A stretch of DNA of 64,000 nt from positions 1 through 64,000 of the forward strand of contig NZ_CALLWC010000065.1 of the NCBI RefSeq assembly GCF_938015785.1, written 5' to 3'. Positions 9,258 to 18,119 of this stretch are shown in pieces. The stretch comes from an uncultured Campylobacter sp. (GTDB taxonomy: Bacteria; Campylobacterota; Campylobacteria; Campylobacterales; Campylobacteraceae). The translations under genes were made by a program, and so were the position numbers. The first letter of the stretch is position 1. Each line of letters opens with the position of its first letter. Below the pieces are notes generated by a model. It made no database searches and was not told the origin of the DNA. It saw only the letters and a program-made list of their open reading frames with translations.

Positions 9258-10403
9258 TTATTCCCCTTTATCTTTCTTAAATGACGCAATCGCTGCGTGT
9301 GCCGCTACCGCAACACCCGTGATTGCTAAAATTCCGACACCTATCTTATCTGCGGTAGCATCAGCGCCGAGCCCGCCGAAAACACTTTCATAAAGGCGAT
9401 CCGCCAAAGGCTCCTCAAAAGGTCCCATATGATCCCAGAAATCAGGCTCCGAGCAGCCTATGCAGCCGTGACCAGCCTGTACCGGCCAGCTAGTGTGGGA
9501 GTTGAAGCGCTCGCGCGAGCAGTTATTAAACGTATAAGGGCCCTTGCAGCCTACTTTATAAAGGCAATATCCGTCCTTTGCGCCCGCATCGCCGAAGCTT
9601 TCTACAAACTCGCCCGCGTCGAAATGCCCGCGACGCTCGCATAGATCGTGGATGCGCAGCCCGTAAGCCCATTTCGGTCGGTTGTAAACGTCAAGGCTTG
9701 GAAGCGTGCCGAAAAGGATGAAATTTAGCACATTGCCGACGATATTTTTTTCGCTAGGCGGACAGCCCGGGATGTTGATGACGGGTTTGTTTATGATTTT
9801 GTCCAAACCTACGGCGCCGGTCGGATTCGGAGCCGCGGCTTGGATACCGCCGAAGCTCGAACAGGTGCCGATCGCAAATATTGCCGCAGCGCCTTCGGCA
9901 GCGTGCTTGCAGTGCTGAGCTCCGCTCTTGCCCTCAGGACCCACGGTTAGGAAAAATTCATTCTCGCCGCTTGGAATTCCACCCTCTACCATCAAGATAT
10001 AGCGCCCCTTGTATTTTTCGATCGCGCCCTCTAAATTTTCCTCGGCTTGCCAGCCTGCGGCAGCCATTATCGTTTCGTGGTATTCGAGGCTGATGTAATC
10101 AAATATAAGGCTGTCGATCGTAGGCGTATCGGTGCGAAGTAAGCTCTCGCTACAGCCCGTGCACTCCGCCATATGAAGCCAGATCACCGGCAAGCGATCC
10201 GCAAGCTCCGCAGCTCGCGCCACGCTCGGCGCAAATGCGGCTGGAAGCCCTAGCATCGCGGTCATCGCTCCGCTCCATTTCATAAAATCGCGGCGCGAAA
10301 AACCCTTGCTCTTAAGCCTTTCTTGTATGCTTTCCTTCGCTTTTATTCGCGGCAAACGCTCAACGGCATCAAGTCTAGCCGAAATTTGAGCCAAATCAAC
10401 CAT
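9258..10403 (-). CDS. hydA: HydA, NiFe hydrogenase small subunit with Tat signal
   Basis: HydA is the FeS subunit (381 aa) that relays electrons from HydB to HydC. A long Tat leader is visible: RRDFMKW followed by a hydrophobic stretch ending near ARAAEL. After it come the cluster ligands: CTGCSES, GTCSSFGG, PGCPPSEKN, LCERRGHFDAG and the GCKGPYTFNNCSRERFN and GCIGCSEPDFWD segments. A C-terminal hydrophobic helix (IGVGILAITGVAVAAHAAIA) would anchor it. The frame continues upstream to 10448, but ATG 10403 has a perfect AGGAGG six bases before it, so translation should start there. First gene of hydABCDE. Confidence 0.96.
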   Translation of the reverse strand: MVDLAQISARLDAVERLPRIKAKESIQERLKSKGFSRRDFMKWSGAMTAMLGLPAAFAPSVARAAELADRLPVIWLHMAECTGCSESLLRTDTPTIDSLIFDYISLEYHETIMAAAGWQAEENLEGAIEKYKGRYILMVEGGIPSGENEFFLTVGPEGKSGAQHCKHAAEGAAAIFAIGTCSSFGGIQAAAPNPTGAVGLDKIINKPVINIPGCPPSEKNIVGNVLNFILFGTLPSLDVYNRPKWAYGLRIHDLCERRGHFDAGEFVESFGDAGAKDGYCLYKVGCKGPYTFNNCSRERFNSHTSWPVQAGHGCIGCSEPDFWDHMGPFEEPLADRLYESVFGGLGADATADKIGVGILAITGVAVAAHAAIASFKKDKGE

Positions 10404-10807
10404 ATCTTCCTCCTGAATTTTAGGATATTTTGGAAAGCATTCTATCAAAATTTAGAATTTATGCACCTTAAATTTCGTTAGATTTAATTAAAATTTTATA
10501 TTTATTCATCGTCTAGTAGGTTTTAAATTTAAAAATAAAAGGCGGATTAAAATTTGCTCGGCGGGCGAAACGTTAAATTACAGCGGAGAAAGCATTAAAT
10601 TTTTATGAAGCATTAAATTTTATGAAGCGTTAAAATTTACGAGACGCTGAAATTTTATCAAGAATTTTATAGTAGCGAAAAATATTTTAGGATAAAGCAG
10701 GCGTAGGTTGGATGATTTTGTGCGATACTAGCAGGCGCACTGTTTGTGTGCCGCAGCGAAGTATTTTTGCAAAATCACCCGTTAAATCTTTAGAAAATTT
10801 CCAAAGA
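10404..10807. repeat. Intergenic gap hydA-mfrE with a ~17-bp degenerate tandem repeat
   Basis: No gene is seen. At about 10589-10660 four imperfect copies of a roughly 17-bp unit follow each other, of the form AAGCATTAAATTTTATG, AAGCGTTAAAATTTACG, AGACGCTGAAATTTTATC. Each copy centres on AAATTT. The hyd promoter occupies the right-hand part of the description, near 10440. Confidence 0.6.
10439..10444 (-). promoter_or_regulatory. Candidate -10 box for the hydABCDE operon
   Basis: On the minus strand TTTTGATAGAAT reads as an extended -10 (TG, one base, TAGAAT) about 35 bp before the hydA start, with AGGAGG in between. No convincing -35 is seen, which is usual for Campylobacter sigma-70 promoters. 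Confidence 0.45.
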
Positions 10808-11665
10808 TCAGCTTACCAATCTCGTTGCATCTTGGATATTGATGTTTAGTCCAAGCTGCTCGTTGCTTAGCCCAAGTGCAAGCCCCACAAGCTGGGATAG
10901 GTGGATGATCGGCTTTCTTGCCTTGGAGTTCATCGCTTCTTGGTATCGCTCCTGATAGATATCAAGCTGCATCTGACATAGCGGACAAGGAGTAACTACG
11001 ACGTCCGCTCCATGCTCGGCAGCGTCATTTACGATCTCGCTTGACATTTTAGATACTGATTTTACCGCAGGATAGCTAGCGTGAAAGCCGCAGCAATCAA
11101 GGCGTTTTTCAAAAGGCACTATCTGAGCGTCAAGTGCGCCAACTACCGCTTCAAAGCTTTTCGGATTGGTTGAGCTTTCTTTTTTAAGCTCGCGCTCCGG
11201 TCTTAATGAGTGGCAGCCGTAAAATAGCGCTACTTTTAAATTTGAAAGCGGTCTAACAACCTTGGCTTTTAGCGTGTCTAAATTCTGATATAGCACCCAA
11301 AGCAAGCTCGTTATCTCGGTGCTTCCCTGATACTGCATACCGCCCTCTTTTAAAAAGGTATTGATATAGCTTTTAGTACCCTTATCTAAAGTAAGTTTAG
11401 CCTTGGTTAGAGTTAGCATACAGGTAGAGCAGGTAGTTAGCAGAGGCATATTCATACCCTCGGCTAGCGCGATGTTTCTGGCATTGGCTACTAGGCTTGC
11501 CATGGGATCGACGCATTGAGCTTGACTAGCCCCACAGCAGCTCCAGCCTTTTATCTCGTGAAGTTTAATACCCAGCACCGGAGCGATCGCTTCAAGTGAA
11601 ATTTTAGATTCCTTTGCGGCTTGACTTAAAACGCAACCCGGGAAAAATGCAAATTCGTTATTCAT
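10808..11665 (-). CDS. mfrE: MfrE, cysteine-rich subunit of methylmenaquinol:fumarate reductase
   Basis: This 285-aa protein is the third subunit of the 8-methylmenaquinol:fumarate reductase (older annotation SdhC/SdhE). It carries two cysteine-rich CCG domains typical of heterodisulfide-reductase subunit B: FFPGCVLSQ with CCGASQAQC and CSTC in the first half, and FYGCHSLRPE, LDCCGFHASYP and TPCPLCQMQ in the second. There is no membrane helix, so attachment is peripheral, as in the E-type enzymes. The start at ATG 11665 follows a strong AGGAGGAGAGG. It ends the mfrABE operon, 10 bp after mfrB. Confidence 0.9.
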   Translation of the reverse strand: MNNEFAFFPGCVLSQAAKESKISLEAIAPVLGIKLHEIKGWSCCGASQAQCVDPMASLVANARNIALAEGMNMPLLTTCSTCMLTLTKAKLTLDKGTKSYINTFLKEGGMQYQGSTEITSLLWVLYQNLDTLKAKVVRPLSNLKVALFYGCHSLRPERELKKESSTNPKSFEAVVGALDAQIVPFEKRLDCCGFHASYPAVKSVSKMSSEIVNDAAEHGADVVVTPCPLCQMQLDIYQERYQEAMNSKARKPIIHLSQLVGLALGLSNEQLGLNINIQDATRLVS

Positions 11666-11675
11666 CCTCTCCTCC

Positions 11676-12650
11676 TTATTCTATCTCGCCGCTAGCTTGA
11701 GCTTTGCGTGCGGCCTCTATCATCTTAACGAGCCCTGCATGACCCTCGATCTCCTCGCCTCCGAATACGTGCAAAGGATTCATCTTACCCGCAGCCATTA
11801 AATTTGCCGCTACGTCCATCTTGCCCATATTGGCAAATACGCCTTCGCTTCTTAGAGCAAGCTTGATCTCGTTTAGCCTTCCGCTTCCCTCTACGATATC
11901 TAGCAGGAACGCCTCTGCGTGAGCTGGACCACTTCCTGCGGTAAGTCCTTTTTTCATCGCTAAGGCGCGAAGTGCGGTAATATCGCTTTGAGCGCTTATG
12001 CCTTTAGGGCAGCGATCGGCGCACTCTTGGCAGTGTACGCATAGCCATAATCCGTTTAGAACCGCAGGCTTTAGATGAGGCATAGCGTCCTTGCTTCTTG
12101 AATCAAACGCGGCGCGGTTAGCGTGCGTGAAAACAAAGGGCTGCATATAATCGCTCGCATCCGCTTCTAGCTTATTGCATTCGCTAGCGCAACATCCGCA
12201 AAGAATACAATCCCACTGCTTTTTAATTCGCTCCATCTGCTCAGGGCTTTGCTTACAGCCCTTCTCGGCGCTAAATTCTTTCTTAGGAGTAATAGTAGGT
12301 TTAATCTTTCTTAAATTTTCGATACTAGGCTCCCAATCCACTACTAGATCCGAGATTACTCGAAAATTATTTAAAGGAGAGATCGTAAAGCTATCGGGAT
12401 TTTCATATTCCGCAAGCAAAGCCTCCATCTTGGTATCGCAGGCAAGATATGAGTGTCCGTTTACCCTTACGGCACAGGCTCCGCATATCGCCATACGACA
12501 CGCTGCGGTAAAATTTAAAGTGATGTCTAAATTTTGCTTTATAAACTGCAAAACTCCAAGCAGGGTCTTTCCTTTGATCTGCTCCAAACTTAATTCGTAG
12601 GCTTGCTTATAATTTTTGCTTCCGTCGAAGCGGTCTATGATAAATTTCAT
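11676..12650 (-). CDS. mfrB: MfrB, iron-sulfur subunit of methylmenaquinol:fumarate reductase
   Basis: This 324-aa FeS subunit transfers electrons between MfrE and the flavin subunit MfrA. The [2Fe-2S] ligands are in CRMAICGACAVRVNG and the later LACDTK. The [4Fe-4S] and [3Fe-4S] ligands are in CILCGCCASECN and CVHCQECADRCPKG. Its ATG overlaps the mfrA TGA (ATGA at 12647-12650), indicating coupled translation. It has no signal peptide and is likely co-exported with MfrA's Tat signal. Confidence 0.94.
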   Translation of the reverse strand: MKFIIDRFDGSKNYKQAYELSLEQIKGKTLLGVLQFIKQNLDITLNFTAACRMAICGACAVRVNGHSYLACDTKMEALLAEYENPDSFTISPLNNFRVISDLVVDWEPSIENLRKIKPTITPKKEFSAEKGCKQSPEQMERIKKQWDCILCGCCASECNKLEADASDYMQPFVFTHANRAAFDSRSKDAMPHLKPAVLNGLWLCVHCQECADRCPKGISAQSDITALRALAMKKGLTAGSGPAHAEAFLLDIVEGSGRLNEIKLALRSEGVFANMGKMDVAANLMAAGKMNPLHVFGGEEIEGHAGLVKMIEAARKAQASGEIE

Positions 12651-14527
12651 TGAGGTTTCCTTCCGTCAAGAGAGAATTCCGTAACGACGACCTCTTTGTA
12701 GCCCAAGCTTAGCTCGCCCGCGTCGTTCATCGTCACGATACTGTGCTTTAAGAAATTTTTATCGTCGCGCTTCGGATAATCCTCTCTGGTATGCGCGCCG
12801 CGGCTTTCAAGCCTCTTTTGTGCAGCCAAACACGCACAACGCGCAAGCAGAATCAAATTTCCAAGCTCGATGTAGTCGGTAAATGCGGTATTCATAACAG
12901 GATTTACATCCGCGACGCGTAGCTCGTCGTAGCGCGCTCTGATACCCTCTAAATTTTGCGAAAGCAGATCGAGCTTTTCGCCGGTTCTAAAGATACCCAT
13001 ATTGTCCCAAAGCTGCGCGCCTAGCTCTTCGCGCAACTCATACATCTCGTTTGCCTTGCCCGAGCCGTTTGCGATCTGCTTAAATTTAGCCTGCCATTTT
13101 TGCGCTAGCTCGCTCGCTCTTTTACCCGAGCCGAATCCCTCCTGCTTCGCGGCATAATCCGCTGCGCCGAGCCCTGCGAGCTTGCCCGTTACGACTGCGT
13201 CGGTTAAAGAATTTCCGCCCAAGCGGTTTGCGCCGTGAATCGAGATACAAGACGCTTCGCCCGCGGTGTAAAGTCCCGAAATTTTAGTGCTCATATCGTC
13301 AAATTTAGACACTTCGATGCCGCCCATCGAGTAGTGTGCGGTAGGACGAATCGGAATCGGCTGTTCGATAAGATCGATACCCTCAAACAAAATGGCGGTG
13401 TGTCTGATCTTAGGAAGGGCTTTTAAAATTTTATCTTTTCCGAGGTGTCTTACGTCAAGTAGCACGTATGCGCCTAGCCCCTCACCGTATCCCCTACCCT
13501 CGCGAATCTCGGTTTCGATCGCGCGAGCTACGACATCGCGCGGCGCAAGCTCCATCTTTTCGTGGTAGTTTTTCATAAAGCGCTCGCCTTTGTTATTGAG
13601 CAGATATCCGCCCTCGCCGCGCGCAGCTTCGGTAATGAGCGCGCCGCCGCTTTTGATACCGGTCGGATGAAACTGCACCATCTCCGGATCGCTAAATCCA
13701 AGACCCGCGCGCAGTGCTGCTGCGATACCGTCGCCGGTAGCGATATAAGGCACCGAGGTGCGGTTGTAAAACATCCTCGTATATCCGCCCGTTGCGATTA
13801 CCAAGGCTTTGCAAAGCACTGGATAAAAATCGCCGGTTTGGATATTTCTAAGCACGACGCCCTCGCATCTGCCGTCAGGTGCGCTGATCTCAAGAAGCTC
13901 GTGATCGATTAAAAATTTCACGCCGTTGCTGACCGCATCGTCAAAACAGGCGTGCATCAAGATATGGCCCGTCTTATCGGCGGAGTAGTTGCATCGTTTT
14001 TTAGACGCGCCGCCCATAAAGCGCTGCGCTACGCCGCCTGGGACGCCGCTTTCTTTGCCATCCACGCCGCCGCTAGCGTTTCTGGAAAACAGCGTGCCGA
14101 TGTAATCCATCTCGGCAATCGTAGGGCCCGCAAGCTCGCAAAATTTAATCGCGGCGTCCTGATCTACGAGATATGCGCCGCCCTTTACGGTGTCGTAGGC
14201 GTGGAGTTTATACGAATCGCCGCCACTGAAGCTCGTAACGCCGTTGATACCGCCTTCCGCCATACAGGTGGCGTTGCGCGAAGGCATCATCTTCGTAGCT
14301 ACTACGACGCTGAGATTTGGATTACTCTTTCTTACCGCTACGGCTGCACGCAAACCCGCGCCTCCAGAGCCTATAACGAGCACATCCACACTAGGAAGGC
14401 CGCCTTCGTTGCCGCCGTCTGCGCTTTTACTTTTGTCGGTATCCACGCAGCCACTAAGGCTAAGTGCGCCGACGCTGATACAGGCGGATTTTAAGAAATC
14501 GCGTCTGTTGAAATTTGATTCGCTCAT
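12647..14527 (-). CDS. mfrA: MfrA, Tat-exported flavoprotein subunit of methylmenaquinol:fumarate reductase
   Basis: MfrA is the FAD subunit (626 aa) that reduces fumarate, and in Campylobacter also methylfumarates, in the periplasm. The N-terminus NFNRRDFLKSACISVGALSLSGC is a Tat signal, which separates MfrA from cytoplasmic FrdA. The FAD motif VLVIGSGGAGLRAA and the complete active-site set are present: FHPTG, TEAARGEGG, the AHYSMGG histidine and GANRLGG arginine. A frame from 14539 exists, but the GGAGAGG there is the ribosome site for ATG 14527, so I start at MSESNF. First gene of mfrABE. Confidence 0.95.
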   Translation of the reverse strand: MSESNFNRRDFLKSACISVGALSLSGCVDTDKSKSADGGNEGGLPSVDVLVIGSGGAGLRAAVAVRKSNPNLSVVVATKMMPSRNATCMAEGGINGVTSFSGGDSYKLHAYDTVKGGAYLVDQDAAIKFCELAGPTIAEMDYIGTLFSRNASGGVDGKESGVPGGVAQRFMGGASKKRCNYSADKTGHILMHACFDDAVSNGVKFLIDHELLEISAPDGRCEGVVLRNIQTGDFYPVLCKALVIATGGYTRMFYNRTSVPYIATGDGIAAALRAGLGFSDPEMVQFHPTGIKSGGALITEAARGEGGYLLNNKGERFMKNYHEKMELAPRDVVARAIETEIREGRGYGEGLGAYVLLDVRHLGKDKILKALPKIRHTAILFEGIDLIEQPIPIRPTAHYSMGGIEVSKFDDMSTKISGLYTAGEASCISIHGANRLGGNSLTDAVVTGKLAGLGAADYAAKQEGFGSGKRASELAQKWQAKFKQIANGSGKANEMYELREELGAQLWDNMGIFRTGEKLDLLSQNLEGIRARYDELRVADVNPVMNTAFTDYIELGNLILLARCACLAAQKRLESRGAHTREDYPKRDDKNFLKHSIVTMNDAGELSLGYKEVVVTEFSLDGRKPQ

Positions 14528-14668
14528 TTTCCTCTCCATTTGAGAAATTCTTAGCTTAAGTTTAAAGTTCTAAACTAAAAGCGTAATTTTAGTTTCATTT
14601 TTAACATAAGTCAAATATTATTTAGTGTATCATTTCATAAGAATTAAATTATCAATTGGAGAGGCTAA

Positions 14669-15574
14669 ATGAATTTGCATCGCATGGAGCTAGTATTAAA
14701 AGTAGCAGAATTCCGTAGCTTTACTAAGGCTGCCGAGGCACTTAAAATCCCGCAACCGTCGCTATCACAGAGCATTTTATCACTGGAACGTGAGCTTGGA
14801 GCGCAGCTTTTTAACCGCACGAGTAATCCTATTTCGCTTACGCGCGCGGGAAAAATTTATGCTAGTAAAGCCAAAGTCATTTTTGATGCCATAAACGACC
14901 TAAAAAACGATATCTCTGAAATAAGCGGCGTAAAAAATGATAAAATTCGCATCGGTTTTTCGCAAAACGGCTATAATCTACTGCCGTCGCTACTGCCGAT
15001 GTTTTGCAAAAAATTTAAGGATTCGGATCTACAAATCACGCAGTTTTCTTCTGCGCTTAGCATTCGTGAAATGCTACTTCAAGGTGATCTTGATGTCGGT
15101 ATGCTGATACTGCCCATCGATATGAGCGGGCTTGACGGGGTTAAAATTCTAACGCAAAAAACCTATGTCGCTCTAAGCTCCACCCATCTGCTCTCGCTTG
15201 AGTTTAAAAACGAATCTGTTCCCAAAATTGACATTTCGCGCTTAAAAGAGGAAAGATTCATCCTGCCTAATCAAAGCCTAAGAAGCGCCGAGCAGATAGA
15301 TGCATTTTTTGCTGCTGCGGGATTTGCGCCGAAAGTGCTGTGCCGCACGGAGACCTTTGATATCGCCAATGCTATCGTCGCAAGCGGCGCAGGAGTGTGC
15401 TTTAGCATACCGCAGATGATAAAAGAGGATAAGGCGAGCAGGATAAAGCTCTTTGATGTAGGCGCGCGTGAGCTCGATAATACGCTGATAATTGCCTACA
15501 AAAAAGGCAAACGTCTAAACCATCTAGCGCAGGCATTTATCAAAACTGCACGTAAAATTTCTAATGAAATTTAA
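14669..15574 (+). CDS. LysR-family transcriptional regulator divergent from mfrABE
   Basis: A 301-aa LysR-type regulator. Residues 1-60 form the winged helix-turn-helix (FRSFTKAAEALKIPQPSLSQSI, read in parts; then LERELGAQLFNR), followed by two periplasmic-binding-protein-like halves. It starts at ATG 14669 after GGAGAGG. The 141-bp divergent spacer to mfrA (14528-14668) is the natural place for a LysR site, so I infer that it regulates mfrABE in response to a small dicarboxylate or related ligand. The ligand cannot be read from sequence. Confidence 0.9.
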   Translation: MNLHRMELVLKVAEFRSFTKAAEALKIPQPSLSQSILSLERELGAQLFNRTSNPISLTRAGKIYASKAKVIFDAINDLKNDISEISGVKNDKIRIGFSQNGYNLLPSLLPMFCKKFKDSDLQITQFSSALSIREMLLQGDLDVGMLILPIDMSGLDGVKILTQKTYVALSSTHLLSLEFKNESVPKIDISRLKEERFILPNQSLRSAEQIDAFFAAAGFAPKVLCRTETFDIANAIVASGAGVCFSIPQMIKEDKASRIKLFDVGARELDNTLIIAYKKGKRLNHLAQAFIKTARKISNEI

Positions 15575-15716
15575 AATTCATAGCTCGCAACGATAAATGA
15601 GAGATTGAGCTTTTGCAGCACTTTGCCTCTTTGTTGGCTTTTGCATAAAAATTTTTAGAGTAGATTTCGCCCGAGCTTAGGTAAAATTTTAAACTAAGCT
15701 TAAATTAGAATTTTGC

Positions 15717-15734
15717 CAATAAAATTTTTTATTG
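15717..15734. terminator. AT-rich inverted repeat between convergent LysR and eptC genes
   Basis: CAATAAAA and TTTTATTG flank a 2-bp centre, between two convergent genes. The stem has only two G-C pairs, so it is a weak terminator at best. Confidence 0.25.
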
Positions 15735-15778
15735 CTAAAATTTCACTCACAATTTACGACGGAATTTAGTGCGAAATT

Positions 15779-17422
15779 CTAATTTTTCACTCCATTTAAA
15801 ATATCCAAATCCTTGTTATACACCTTGGTATCTACTTCAAAAATTCCAAGCAGCGTGTGAAAAAGATTATCGTGCGAAAAAGCATTATCCTTATGTGATT
15901 TAAGCGCGCTTAGATCATATCTTTCGCGCATTTTTCCCTCACCTAGCCAAACGATCGCACCGATATGCTTTTGCGCCTCGGGAGCGAAAAGATAGGGCAT
16001 GCCGTGCAGATAAACGCCGCCCTCGCCGAGACTCTCGCCGTGATCGCTCATATAGATTATCGCCGTTTCGCGCGTCTTAGAATACGGTTTTAAAAAATCT
16101 ATAACCTTGCTTAAAAAATAATCCGTGTATAAAATCGCGTTATCGTAGGCATTTGAAATTTCTTGCTGCGAGCAGTTCTCAAGCTCGTTATCGCGGCAAA
16201 CGGGGCTAAATTTTTCAAATTCTTTCTTATAGCGCTTGAAATACGCAGGCCCGTGATTGCCCATCTGATGCAGCACGATTAATACGTCTTTGCCCGCGTT
16301 TTCGGCGACAAATTTATCAAGCCCCGCAAGCATCCCCTCGTCCCTGCACTCTACGTCGCAGATCGGATTATTTTGCGGAATTTTAAAATCCTGATATTTT
16401 ACGCGCAGCGCCACACCTTTGGAATCGGAATTGTTATCGCGCCACAAAATTGCCATATCATCAGCGCAGTTTAGTATGTCTAATACGTTTTGCTCCTCCG
16501 CAGCCTTTTCGACGCTAAATTCCTCGCGATTTAGCAGCGAAAACATGCACGGCACGCTTTGCGCCGTCGAAGTGCCGCAAGAATGGGTATTGCTTAGGCT
16601 TACGACGCCCTGCTCTTTGGCTAGTAGCGGATTAGTATCTCGCTCGTAGCCGTTTAGCGAAAATCTATCCGCTCTCGCCGCTTCGCCCACGACTACGACG
16701 ACGAGCTTTTTTGAGCTTGTGGAATTTTCATCGATATGCGCGTCCGTAGCGATTTGCATCAGAGGCTGCGAGCCTTGCTTTTTGGATTTTGCGACAAATT
16801 TAACGCCGCTGTAGATCCAATATCCGGGATTTGCGTAGCTGCGTAAAATTTTATGCTCTCTGAAAAATGACGCGTAGTATTTGCTAAATCCAAAAAGCAG
16901 CGCCGCGATGATTATTATGCAAATGCCCGCTGTTTTGAGCTTAGCTAAAATTTCAAATTTAAGCGGACGATAGCTAACGCGCGCGCGAGCAATCAGCACG
17001 CAGGGTAAGACGCCCAGCACCAGCACGTAAATCGCTAGTCTTGGGCTAAAAAGATCCGCTGACTCGGCAAAGTTCGTCTGGGCTGCGTTACGGATCATCT
17101 CCGAATCGATTACGACGTTATAGCTATCCATGAAATACGCCGTAAACGACGAAATAAAAAAGCAGATCATCAAAATCGGCTTGGTCGTATAACGCGAGCT
17201 AAAAATTGTAAAAAATAGCGTCAAAAAAGCAATCAAAGCCACCGCGTCGCAGACAAGATAGATAAAATTTAGTCCCGAGATTCCGTAGGCGTTTATGATA
17301 TTTTTAAAAAACGAGAAGTTAAAAAATGCCACAAAAGCAAGCGAGCTTAGAAAAATAAGCTTCTGCTGCGACGGATTTTTAAAAAAGCTAGGCACGAAGC
17401 GTTCCTTGAGATAAAATTTCAA
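15779..17422 (-). CDS. eptC: EptC-type phosphoethanolamine transferase
   Basis: A 547-aa inner-membrane enzyme with a periplasmic alkaline-phosphatase-like domain. It moves phosphoethanolamine to lipid A and, in C. jejuni, also to the flagellar rod and N-glycans. Five hydrophobic segments occupy residues 20-190. The catalytic domain shows VVVGEAARADRFSLNGY, the nucleophile Thr region CGTSTAQSVPCMFS, HQMGNHGPAYF and MSDHGESLGEGG, and paired cysteines as in EptA. The most N-terminal start is TTG 17422 and has no visible Shine-Dalgarno, so the start is uncertain. It is next to a PepSY/two-component group, a setting that recalls PmrAB-eptA. The specific substrate is inferred. Confidence 0.88.
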   Translation of the reverse strand: MKFYLKERFVPSFFKNPSQQKLIFLSSLAFVAFFNFSFFKNIINAYGISGLNFIYLVCDAVALIAFLTLFFTIFSSRYTTKPILMICFFISSFTAYFMDSYNVVIDSEMIRNAAQTNFAESADLFSPRLAIYVLVLGVLPCVLIARARVSYRPLKFEILAKLKTAGICIIIIAALLFGFSKYYASFFREHKILRSYANPGYWIYSGVKFVAKSKKQGSQPLMQIATDAHIDENSTSSKKLVVVVVGEAARADRFSLNGYERDTNPLLAKEQGVVSLSNTHSCGTSTAQSVPCMFSLLNREEFSVEKAAEEQNVLDILNCADDMAILWRDNNSDSKGVALRVKYQDFKIPQNNPICDVECRDEGMLAGLDKFVAENAGKDVLIVLHQMGNHGPAYFKRYKKEFEKFSPVCRDNELENCSQQEISNAYDNAILYTDYFLSKVIDFLKPYSKTRETAIIYMSDHGESLGEGGVYLHGMPYLFAPEAQKHIGAIVWLGEGKMRERYDLSALKSHKDNAFSHDNLFHTLLGIFEVDTKVYNKDLDILNGVKN

Positions 17423-17602
17423 GTTGAAATTTTACGGCGTTTTGGTAAATGCTCGGAAATTCCGCGCTTCGTATCTCACAAATCGCAGCAAAATTTTTGT
17501 GAAATTTTAAAATTCTGCGCGTATTCATCTTAGCTTCATCTTGGAATTTTAAAATTGCGCCATCCAAAATAAAATTTGGAAATAAAATTAAAAGGATTAA
17601 AG

Positions 17603-18106
17603 ATGAAAAATCTTAAAGCTTTAGGCGCGCTCGCCGCTACATTCGCCCTTGTAGGCGCATTAAACGCAGGAAACTTTAGCGAAAAAGATGCTAAAGTTTC
17701 ATTCGATCAAGCGATAGGGATCGCACAGCAAAACTTTGGTGACGCGACTATAAAAAGTGTAGAAATCGACGATGAGCACGGAAGGCTCGTCTATGAGATA
17801 GAGTCGTATAAAGAAGGTAGCGAAAACGAGATCAAAATCGACGCTCAAAGCGGCGAAATTTTAAAGACTCAAACGCAAAAGAAGCTAAAGCCTAGTAAAA
17901 TTGATTATTCGCAGGTCAAAATCAGTGCCGCAGACGCTCGCGCCAAAGCACTTAGCGCAAACGTCGGCTGGGATTTTCGCGAGGTTGATTTAGAAAGTAA
18001 CGGCGGTAAGCCTGCATACGAAGTCAAACTGCGCCAAGGCATGAGCAAAAAAGAGGTGCTAATCGACGCCGCTACGGGCGAGCAGATCTTGCAGCGTCAA
18101 AAATAA
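17603..18106 (+). CDS. Periplasmic protein with two PepSY domains
   Basis: A 167-aa protein with signal peptide MKNLKALGALAATFALVGALNA. Two PepSY-like repeats follow, each ending in a strand-turn of the form VYEIESYKEG..EIKIDAQSGEIL and AYEVKLRQG..KEVLIDAATGEQIL. Such small PepSY proteins commonly sit beside two-component systems and may act as periplasmic sensors or protease inhibitors. The frame extends to 17576, but ATG 17603 has AAAGGA just upstream and begins the signal peptide. It is followed after 13 bp by the 18120 gene, then the regulator and kinase, probably as one operon. Confidence 0.8.
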   Translation: MKNLKALGALAATFALVGALNAGNFSEKDAKVSFDQAIGIAQQNFGDATIKSVEIDDEHGRLVYEIESYKEGSENEIKIDAQSGEILKTQTQKKLKPSKIDYSQVKISAADARAKALSANVGWDFREVDLESNGGKPAYEVKLRQGMSKKEVLIDAATGEQILQRQK

Positions 18107-18119
18107 GCAAAGGCGTGAG

